Source of the DNA: Flavobacteriales bacterium
GTDB lineage: Bacteria; Bacteroidota; Bacteroidia; Flavobacteriales_F; PHOS-HE28
Length of the DNA stretch: 64,000 nt
Assembly (NCBI GenBank): GCA_013360395.1
Contig: JABWBQ010000022.1
Span: 25,826-89,825, forward strand
Reading direction: 5' to 3'
Of this stretch, positions 15,499-22,376 are shown piece by piece. Positions within the stretch are counted from its first letter, which is position 1. The number at the start of each line of letters is the position of its first letter. The notes beneath the pieces are model-generated. The model saw nothing but the letters and a program-made list of their open reading frames with translations. It ran no database searches and had not been told where the DNA came from. The translations under genes and the position numbers were made by a program.

Positions 15499-16128
15499 AT
15501 GTTCACCCTCACCCGCATCACCGAGCCCCATAAGCTGGAGGAATACCATCGGTTCCGGTATTCGGTATATGCCAACAGCACCCAACGTGGTTTCCTCGCG
15601 GGGCCGGATGGCTTCGATACGGATGAGTTCGATGCGAACGCCCTGCATCTGGGTTGGTACGAAGGCGATACGCTGGTTGGCTGCGTGCGCCTCCTGAGCC
15701 CTATCAAAGGTGTGCATCCGCTTCATTTCACGAAGGACCTGCTGGACCCTGAACAGCACGGACTTGCCTTGGCGCTGCTAGCGGAAGCGAAGGCTGCTGG
15801 TCAACCGCTCCGCGAAGTGAGCCGCCTTTGCCTCGCACCCGAGTACCGTTCGCTCGCCTCCGTTCGTCGTTTCGTGCTCGAGATAATCAGCACGGCCCAC
15901 CGCTGCGGCCGGGATCATTGCCTCTTCACCTGCGAAGACCACCATGTCACCTTTTGGAAGCGCATGGGTTTCGCGACCGTTAACGGCTTCGAGGGATACA
16001 CGTGCCCCCGAAACCCAAGACCCAACTACTTGCTCCAGGGGGACTACCACGCACTGCTCCCACTGCACCGGGCCGAGTTGCAGCGGATCGGGTCCCGTCA
16101 GATGGTCGGCGTGTCTGTTGCTGCTTGA
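15499..16128 (+). CDS. LuxI/FeeM-like GNAT N-acyltransferase, copy C
   Basis: 209 aa. The first ~20 residues match the other copies almost exactly (TLTRITEPHKLEEYHRFRY), but the rest is strongly diverged. The key residues are kept: R20, D40-x-D42-x-x-D45, R64 in GCVRLL, and E106-V-S-R109. The acyl-pocket region (LHFTKDLLDPEQHG) and the C-terminal third, with CEDHHVTFWKRMGF, differ from A and E, suggesting another acyl or amino substrate. The ATG at 15499 is placed by alignment to the siblings. An upstream in-frame ATG exists at 15472, but that is box 2 of the promoter. Confidence 0.78.
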   Translation: MFTLTRITEPHKLEEYHRFRYSVYANSTQRGFLAGPDGFDTDEFDANALHLGWYEGDTLVGCVRLLSPIKGVHPLHFTKDLLDPEQHGLALALLAEAKAAGQPLREVSRLCLAPEYRSLASVRRFVLEIISTAHRCGRDHCLFTCEDHHVTFWKRMGFATVNGFEGYTCPRNPRPNYLLQGDYHALLPLHRAELQRIGSRQMVGVSVAA

Positions 16129-16617
16129 CCGGAAAGTGCCTGAGGGTTCCCAGGCTCGCCTTCTGATCGCGCTGTACGTAGGTGTCCGTGGTCCTGATCG
16201 CCAATGTATTCGTCACACTGATCGATCAAGTGCATTGCCACGCTGCGGTCCTCCTACCGTGAACCGCGCATGACCAGTACTGACGATCCGCTCGCTCCGC
16301 CGATCCGAGCACTTGTGCGGGTGATGAAGGTGGTGCAAGGGATGAGCAAGTACGGGCATTTCGTCGCTCCCTGGTCGTTACCGGAAGCAGAATACCGTTC
16401 AAGCCGCGCCACAGCGTCCCGCCCAAGCTCCTGCCCGACAGGATCGATGCCCGGCCCGCTCTTCCGGAATGGAGCGCCGGCGCGCCGAGGCGGAAAGCTT
16501 CCCGCTCACACCGCATACCGACCATTGGCGCTGACGCAGACCCGCTGCGCGGAAACCCTGGTCTCTACCGCCGGGGAATGCGGGTCGCTCGGTAGACTTG
16601 AAAAGGGATCCCCGCAT
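16129..16617. other. Spacer between acyltransferase copies C and D, no recognisable gene
   Basis: About 490 bases with short frames on both strands (for example 16270-16623 forward and 16226-16525 reverse), none showing a domain or a signal peptide. No similarity to the acyltransferase copies is visible by eye. It may be decayed sequence. Confidence 0.5.
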
Positions 16618-16621
16618 GGAT

Positions 16622-16651
16622 GATAACCGTACCGTGAGTGCCGGAATGAAC
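16622..16651 (+). promoter_or_regulatory. Two-box promoter GATAACC-N17-ATGAAC, copy 5 (acyltransferase D)
   Basis: GATAACC 16622-16628, ATGAAC 16646-16651, 17 bp apart; 20 nt before the ATG at 16672. The leader from box 2 onward is identical to copy 2, including the 9-codon frame overlapping the start. Confidence 0.75.
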
Positions 16652-16671
16652 GAGCAGAAACACCCCAAGCC

Positions 16672-17247
16672 ATGATCACCCTCACCCGCATCACCGAGCC
16701 GGACAAGTTGGAGGAGTACTACCGGCTCCGTTACCGGATATTCTCGGATAGCGACTACCACAGCTTGGTGGACCACACGAAGGGCCAGTTTGATAGGGAT
16801 GAATTCGATGACAAGGCGCTCCATTGGGGATGGTATTCGGGGCAGGAGCTGATCGCCACGGAGCGATTCCTTCCCGTTCGCGAACCGGCAGATTCCTACT
16901 GTCTCTCCGTAATAAAAGATCCCAAGGAGCGGGCCCCGCTCCTCAAGCACATCATGGACCGCGCGGAACGCAGTAGCGGTATGGCGGAGAGCAGCCGCAT
17001 AGGTATTCGCCAGGACCATCGCTCACTCACCAATTTCATGGGGCTGGTGCGTGCGATCATCCGGCAGGCGCACGCCTGCGGGTTTGACGAGGGCTGGTTC
17101 ATTTGTTTGGCAAGCCACGTTCCCTTCTACCGCCGTGCTGGATTCCATGTGCTGCCCGGGACCGAATCGATCACGTCATGTACGGCTCACCGAACAAGCA
17201 TTGTCACGTTCGAGAGCTCGAATTTCTCGGATCTGATCGGGGTTTGA
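16672..17247 (+). CDS. LuxI/FeeM-like GNAT N-acyltransferase, copy D
   Basis: 191 aa, the shortest and most diverged member after its shared N-terminus (MITLTRITEPDKLEEYYRLRY). Family residues are retained: R20/R22, D41-x-D43-x-x-D46, R65 in ATERFL, and E106-S-S-R109. The pocket region (PADSYCLSVIKDPKERAP) and the C-terminal domain (VPFYRRAGFHVLPGTE) are unlike the other copies. It is followed 49 nt later by copy E, which lacks its own two-box promoter, so D and E may be one transcript. Confidence 0.77.
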   Translation: MITLTRITEPDKLEEYYRLRYRIFSDSDYHSLVDHTKGQFDRDEFDDKALHWGWYSGQELIATERFLPVREPADSYCLSVIKDPKERAPLLKHIMDRAERSSGMAESSRIGIRQDHRSLTNFMGLVRAIIRQAHACGFDEGWFICLASHVPFYRRAGFHVLPGTESITSCTAHRTSIVTFESSNFSDLIGV

Positions 17248-17296
17248 GCTGTGGATGGGTATCAACCCGGACGTTCGACTGAAAACACTGTGAGCC

Positions 17297-17938
17297 ATGA
17301 TCACCCTCACCCGCATCACCGAGCCCCATAAGCTGGAGGAATACTACCGGTTCCGGTACAGGATCTACAGCGAGAGCCGACTGAAGGGCTACGGGGCCGG
17401 TACAGCCGGTTTGGACAAGGACGCGTTCGATGACCGCGCCCACCACTACGGCTGGTACCTGGCCGGGGTGCTGGTGGGCTGTGTGCGCTTCATCGAGGCG
17501 GATGGCAGCGCGACGCCGATCCCAATGCTGAACTACGTGTCGAACGAGGCGGCCGATGCCGTGCGCGGCTATATCGCTGAACGCCGTGCGCAGGGTCAAC
17601 CCATGCTGGAGGCCAGTCGCTTCTGCCTGGCGCCCGGGCACCGGGGTCTCCGCACCGCGCGGGAGTTCGTGCTGGCCATGGTGCGCACCATGCAGCCCCT
17701 AGGCTACGAACACGGCCTGTTCGATTGCGACGACGCGCACGTACCGTTCTATCGTCACTGCGGTTTTGAACCGTTGGCAGGGGCGGTGCGCTTTGGTAAA
17801 TCGAACATGCACAGAACCTATACCTGCCTTACCTACAACTACGACCACATCGCCCGCAAGCAGGGCTGGGGCAAACCTGCACGGGGGCATAAGCGGCCTT
17901 GTTCGGTCCGCAGAGCCGCGATCAACGCACAAGGATGA
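17297..17938 (+). CDS. LuxI/FeeM-like GNAT N-acyltransferase, copy E
   Basis: 213 aa, the closest relative of copy A. It has R20/R22, D40-x-D42-x-x-D45, R64 in GCVRFI, and E105-A-S-R108. From residue ~86 to 207 the DNA matches copy A without gaps; the differences cluster in residues 31-40 (YGAGTAG in place of VFTNEEG). There is no GATAACC box directly upstream. Its stop TGA lies inside the next promoter copy (GGATGATAACC), which serves the methyltransferase gene. Confidence 0.8.
   Translation: MITLTRITEPHKLEEYYRFRYRIYSESRLKGYGAGTAGLDKDAFDDRAHHYGWYLAGVLVGCVRFIEADGSATPIPMLNYVSNEAADAVRGYIAERRAQGQPMLEASRFCLAPGHRGLRTAREFVLAMVRTMQPLGYEHGLFDCDDAHVPFYRHCGFEPLAGAVRFGKSNMHRTYTCLTYNYDHIARKQGWGKPARGHKRPCSVRRAAINAQG
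17552..17919 (+). repeat. Long direct repeat, member 2 (3' part of copy E)
   Basis: Gap-free counterpart of 14340-14707 with a constant offset of 3212 bp. Recombination between the two would delete copies B, C and D. Confidence 0.85.
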
Positions 17939-17966
17939 TAACCGAAGGTACCAGCTGGGTATGAAC
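17937..17966 (+). promoter_or_regulatory. Two-box promoter GATAACC-N17-ATGAAC, copy 6 (methyltransferase)
   Basis: GATAACC 17937-17943, ATGAAC 17961-17966, 17 bp apart; 23 nt before the ATG at 17990. Box 2 context (GGGTATGAACC) is the same as in copy 1. Confidence 0.72.
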
Positions 17967-17989
17967 CGTGGTACAACACAGACAACCCC

Positions 17990-18628
17990 ATGAAAAAGCT
18001 CACCTCCACCACCGGTTTCCTGCTCCTGTTCTACGTGCTCCCGCTCGGCCTTCGTCCGGCATTGCTGCTCAGCTGGCCGGTGCTGGTGCTTGCCTTCTTC
18101 TGCACGGTGCTTTTCCTGACGCAACCTGCGTTGAGCATGCAGGAGAGCAAGGCCCACCGAGGTACTGATGGTTGGACCATCTGGCTCATCCTTGGTGTGA
18201 GCGGACTGGGCCAGATCCTGAGCCTGGTGGACTGGGCGTACTTCCAGGGTGCACCTCTGGGTTTGGACATGTGGAAGACAATCGGCACGGGCCTGCTCTT
18301 CGCTGGTACCGCCTTCCGCCTTTGGGCCATCCGTACGCTGGACAGGGCCTTCGCCGCCGTGGTGCAGATCAAACAGGACCAGCAGCTCGTGACCAGCGGT
18401 CCCTACCGCTGGCTGCGGCACCCCAGCTACACCGGAGCCTGGCTGGCCATGATCGGTGCGGCATTGCTCATGCACAGCTATCTTGGCCTGGTGATCATGG
18501 GCCCGGGCATGCTGCTGGTGTACATGCGGCGGATCGCGGTGGAGGAACGCACATTGGAGCAGGCCTTCGGGGCAGAGTACACGAACATGAAACGGAACAC
18601 CCAGCGGTTGGTACCGGGGGTGTGGTGA
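17990..18628 (+). CDS. Isoprenylcysteine carboxyl methyltransferase (ICMT)-family membrane protein
   Basis: 212-aa integral membrane protein with about five to six hydrophobic segments. It ends in the ICMT/PEMT-type motif: GPYRWLRHPSYTG near residue 137, followed by a helical hairpin and EERTLEQAFGAEYTNM. In this family those residues bind S-adenosylmethionine at the membrane surface and the enzymes methylate carboxyl groups or lipids. The bacterial substrate is unknown. Because it carries the same two-box promoter as the acyltransferases, it may act on their lipid product, but this is inference. Confidence 0.8.
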   Translation: MKKLTSTTGFLLLFYVLPLGLRPALLLSWPVLVLAFFCTVLFLTQPALSMQESKAHRGTDGWTIWLILGVSGLGQILSLVDWAYFQGAPLGLDMWKTIGTGLLFAGTAFRLWAIRTLDRAFAAVVQIKQDQQLVTSGPYRWLRHPSYTGAWLAMIGAALLMHSYLGLVIMGPGMLLVYMRRIAVEERTLEQAFGAEYTNMKRNTQRLVPGVW

Positions 18629-18674
18629 TCGACCCGACCGATACCGAACCACTCAGCAACAACAACCCACGACC

Positions 18675-21600
18675 ATGAAGCACCTCATTACCGCCTTGTT
18701 CCTGGCGTGCGCGGTCAGCGTGAACGCTACACAGTGGACCGTGAGCAATGACGTACAGGCGCCGGCACAGTTCACCGCACTGCAACAGGCCATTGATTCC
18801 GCCAGTGCCGGGGATACACTGCTTGTCGCAGGAACCGGACTTTCGTATGGCAATATCGTCGTGGACAAGCCGCTGCATCTGGTCGGTGAAGGGTACTGGC
18901 CGGACGATGCCGCCACCATGGTGGAGCAACTGGACATCCGGTCTTCCAATGTCCTGGTCACGGGCTTCTACGCCACCAGCACACCGTTCAATGGGATCAA
19001 GCTGAATGCTTACCTTGCAGCAGGACAGGAACTTACTGACGTGCGCGTAACGCGCTGTCGCGGCGGCATTGACCTGAGGGGGTCGAATACCCTTGGTTCT
19101 GGGTTGATCTCCAACGTCCAGGTCGACCAGTGCATCATCATTGCCTTCAACTTTGCCAATGGATGGAACGAGAATCGATTTGTTTTCGATACGCTCATTT
19201 TCAGGAATAACATCTTCAGTACAGGGTTTTACGCCAACCCTAACGGAACACAGACGAGTGACTTCATTGGAACCGGCACTATCATCATCGATCACAATGA
19301 CTTCTTGGCCAGTGCCAATGGATGGGGAGCCTTCTGGTCCCAGTATTTCGCTACCCCCGCATGGCCAGCGGGCGAAATGGTGGTGTCGAACAACATCTTT
19401 CATGGCACCGGGCCACGAGGTTGTCCGAATTGCTGTTTCATCAACAACATGACCTTCAATGCGGGTCCAGAAGACAGCGACGTCGTCGATCCGCTGGTCT
19501 GCGGCGGGGGTAATTTCTGGGCAACGGATCCCGGCATCACGGGCGGCCAGTTCAACTTCAACAACGACTACACGCTGCCACCGGGTTCGCCGGCCATAGG
19601 AACGGCCAGCGACGGAACCGATATCGGGATCACAGGTGGTGCCACAGCGCTGACACTTGGCGATCGGCCCTTGGGCCCTGAGGTCCATGGGTTGGAGATC
19701 CAGGAAGTGGCCGTGCCACCTGATAGTGTGTTCCACTTTCTGGCGGTGGTCCTCGGTAACCAAGACCCAGTGGTTCCCATCAATTCGTACGAGTACCTGC
19801 TGGACAGTGACCCGGGCGTCGGTATGGGTTCCTTGACGTTCACCGGGGCGAGTGACTCGCTGGTGGTGGCCGACCAGGGCGTGGCTGCTGGTCTTTCGTT
19901 CGGTTCGCATCTCTTTGGCCTTCGTGCAAGGGATATGAACGGTTCGTGGAGCCACACCGAATGGATCCCGCTGAACATCTGCACGACCTATGGACCGACC
20001 GCCGCCTTCAAGCCGTTCCTCTCCGGCAGTACGGCAAGCTTTGTGGACAAAAGCAGATACGCGACGGCCCTCACATACGAATTCGGGGATGGGCAGACCA
20101 GCGAGGCTATCAATCCGGTGCATGCGTATCCTGATGCCGGTATCTACGGGGCGAAGCAGATCGCATTGAATTCGTGCGGGGTGGATACGGCATTCCAGGT
20201 GATCGGTATTTCAGGCCTGAGCGGGCACCAACCACGGAAAGCGGCCAACGGTGGTTTATGCACGATCACGCTGAACGGGGCAGGATTCAGTGGCGCCATG
20301 CAGTTCAGCTTGCACAGGGCGGGAAGCACGTTGATCCCGCAGTCTTTGGATGTCGTTTCCGAATCACTGGCATTCGCGGAGTTCGATCTCAACGGCGCGG
20401 ACGTCGGGTACTGGGACCTGGAACTGGTCATCCCCGGTGATACCACCCACCTCCTCAGTAATGGTTTCGAAGTGGTCCCCACCGAATGGCCGAGCCAGGT
20501 CGTATGCACGGTGACAGGTCCTTCGGTGATCCGATCGCATACCTGGACCACGATGAATGTCGACGTGCACAACCCGAATGGTAACGATCTGTTCGCCGTG
20601 CCGGTGTGGATCGCCTACCCATCGGACCTGGACATGGATATGGTCACACCGGTTGATGACATCGTTTTCCCCGGGTCCGACACACTACAGCTCGATTTCC
20701 AGACCGAAATGCTTTGGGGGCAGCCCTATGATGGTACCGCATATCCGGTGCTTATTTCCCGGATCCCGGCCTTTTCCACAGTATCGCTCTCCATCCGTAC
20801 CTACACGACCCAATTGACCGGCGCAGCGTCGCTGATGGCCTGGGCTGAACGACCGATGCTGGGGTTCACCGGTGATGAGACCGGGCTGGACCAATCGTTC
20901 GGGCCAGGCCCCACCAACGGTAATCCTTCAGGCGGAGGCAGTGCCTGGAGCTGCACGAAGTGCTTTCTGGACCTTGTGCCTACCCCGCCGGGATGGTCCT
21001 GTGGAACATCCATTGGCGGGGCGATCAACTATGTGATAGGGTGGTCACAGGTGAGCGGGAGCCGCACCGAAATTGCCAACTGGGGCCCTGTTGCCTTGGA
21101 CCTGGCCTGGGACTGCGGTAGCCTGCTCGCACCACCTGCCGCAATACTCGAGTACCTGGCGAAACTGAAGGAGGCGGCCGATTTCGGCGACTGTATTGCC
21201 GAACAGTGCCTACCTCCGCTCGCCGGTCCGAAGGTCGTTGGTCTCGGATGCGCCTGCGATCCGAACGATAAGTACGGGCCTCTTGGTGCGGATACGGACA
21301 ATTGGATCTCCCCTCGTGAACACGCTGCGTATTTAGTCGCATTCGAGAACGTGGACAGTTCGCTTTTCGCCGCCCAGCGTGTCGTGATCAAGGACACTAT
21401 AGACGCGGCCGTTTTCGAGCTTTCTGACGCGCGGCTTGGTGCTATAGGCCTCGCGGATTCGCTGATCTACGCGGGTGGCATCTCACAACAGTGTTCCCAA
21501 GTGTTCCCGCTCTCCTCTGGTTACAACCTGCGTGTGGATGCGGAGATCGATACGACCACCGGTATCGCCCAATGGGAACTGTTCATCGTGGACCCGGTCA

Positions 21601-22376
21601 ATGACAGTCTGCCATCGGATCCCTTCGCCGGTTTTCTGCCGCCCAATGTCTCCTCTCCTGAGGGCCAAGGCTTCGTTGTGCTGGACCTTGCATTGAAGAG
21701 CGGTCTGCCGCATGGAACGATCGTTAGCAATAAGGCGACCATCGTTTTCGACAACAATCCGGCCATCACGACCGGCACGTGGCAGAACACCATCGATTCA
21801 GAGGCCCCGTCGACCCACTTGGCACCGATCTCTCCGATCACCTTGGACAGCACGGTGTGGTTGGAGGTGGATGGCGATGACCTCGGTTGTGGTATCGAAT
21901 GGTACGAGATCTATACTTCCACGGATACGACCACTGGTTTCCAACTCTGGACCGTGACGGACACCGCATTTGTTCCGTTCCAAGGTGTCCACGGCGTCAC
22001 CTATCACTTCTACGCGTTGGCGGTCGATTCCGTGGGCAACCGAGAGGTCAAGGGTGATACCACTGAAGCCATCACGCAATTCGATCTCACCTCGGCCATA
22101 GAGTCGTCGTACAGCGCTGGTGTCATGCGGCTGGTCCCGAACCCGGCATCCAGGGAGCTTCGGATCGTCCTCGCCGGCACTGGGAACGTCACCGGTCCGG
22201 TCCAATTGCTCAATGCGATCGGACAGCAGGTACCCGTTCCGGCCGGATCGTTGGTTGTAAACGAGGTTGCCGTCCAATCCCTGACCCTGGATGTCTCCGG
22301 ATTACCAGCAGGTGCTTACTTCGTGGTGGTGCCCACGGCAACGGGCAAGGTGCATGGAAGGTTCGTCAAGGAGTGA
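18675..22376 (+). CDS. Large secreted protein with beta-helix, PKD and T9SS sorting domains
   Basis: 1233 aa. Order: signal peptide (cleaved near VNATQ); a right-handed beta-helix-like region (~25-325) beginning with FTALQQAIDSASAGDTLLV, typical of pectin-lyase folds; a PKD-like domain (~438-505) with YEFGDGQT; Ig-like segments; a Bacteroidota DPNDK-motif region (~860) with conserved-repeat strands; and a type A T9SS sorting domain (~1150-1233) with PNPASRELRI and GLPAGAYFVVV. It is probably exported to the cell surface as an adhesin or binding protein; no catalytic site is evident. Its base composition looks less GC-rich than the flanking core genes. It is followed without a gap by the CHAT lipoprotein gene. 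Confidence 0.85.
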   Translation: MKHLITALFLACAVSVNATQWTVSNDVQAPAQFTALQQAIDSASAGDTLLVAGTGLSYGNIVVDKPLHLVGEGYWPDDAATMVEQLDIRSSNVLVTGFYATSTPFNGIKLNAYLAAGQELTDVRVTRCRGGIDLRGSNTLGSGLISNVQVDQCIIIAFNFANGWNENRFVFDTLIFRNNIFSTGFYANPNGTQTSDFIGTGTIIIDHNDFLASANGWGAFWSQYFATPAWPAGEMVVSNNIFHGTGPRGCPNCCFINNMTFNAGPEDSDVVDPLVCGGGNFWATDPGITGGQFNFNNDYTLPPGSPAIGTASDGTDIGITGGATALTLGDRPLGPEVHGLEIQEVAVPPDSVFHFLAVVLGNQDPVVPINSYEYLLDSDPGVGMGSLTFTGASDSLVVADQGVAAGLSFGSHLFGLRARDMNGSWSHTEWIPLNICTTYGPTAAFKPFLSGSTASFVDKSRYATALTYEFGDGQTSEAINPVHAYPDAGIYGAKQIALNSCGVDTAFQVIGISGLSGHQPRKAANGGLCTITLNGAGFSGAMQFSLHRAGSTLIPQSLDVVSESLAFAEFDLNGADVGYWDLELVIPGDTTHLLSNGFEVVPTEWPSQVVCTVTGPSVIRSHTWTTMNVDVHNPNGNDLFAVPVWIAYPSDLDMDMVTPVDDIVFPGSDTLQLDFQTEMLWGQPYDGTAYPVLISRIPAFSTVSLSIRTYTTQLTGAASLMAWAERPMLGFTGDETGLDQSFGPGPTNGNPSGGGSAWSCTKCFLDLVPTPPGWSCGTSIGGAINYVIGWSQVSGSRTEIANWGPVALDLAWDCGSLLAPPAAILEYLAKLKEAADFGDCIAEQCLPPLAGPKVVGLGCACDPNDKYGPLGADTDNWISPREHAAYLVAFENVDSSLFAAQRVVIKDTIDAAVFELSDARLGAIGLADSLIYAGGISQQCSQVFPLSSGYNLRVDAEIDTTTGIAQWELFIVDPVNDSLPSDPFAGFLPPNVSSPEGQGFVVLDLALKSGLPHGTIVSNKATIVFDNNPAITTGTWQNTIDSEAPSTHLAPISPITLDSTVWLEVDGDDLGCGIEWYEIYTSTDTTTGFQLWTVTDTAFVPFQGVHGVTYHFYALAVDSVGNREVKGDTTEAITQFDLTSAIESSYSAGVMRLVPNPASRELRIVLAGTGNVTGPVQLLNAIGQQVPVPAGSLVVNEVAVQSLTLDVSGLPAGAYFVVVPTATGKVHGRFVKE

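Noticed and set aside
16270..16623. 117-codon forward frame between copies C and D
   Set aside because: No domain or signal peptide, and it runs into the next promoter copy; treated as non-coding.
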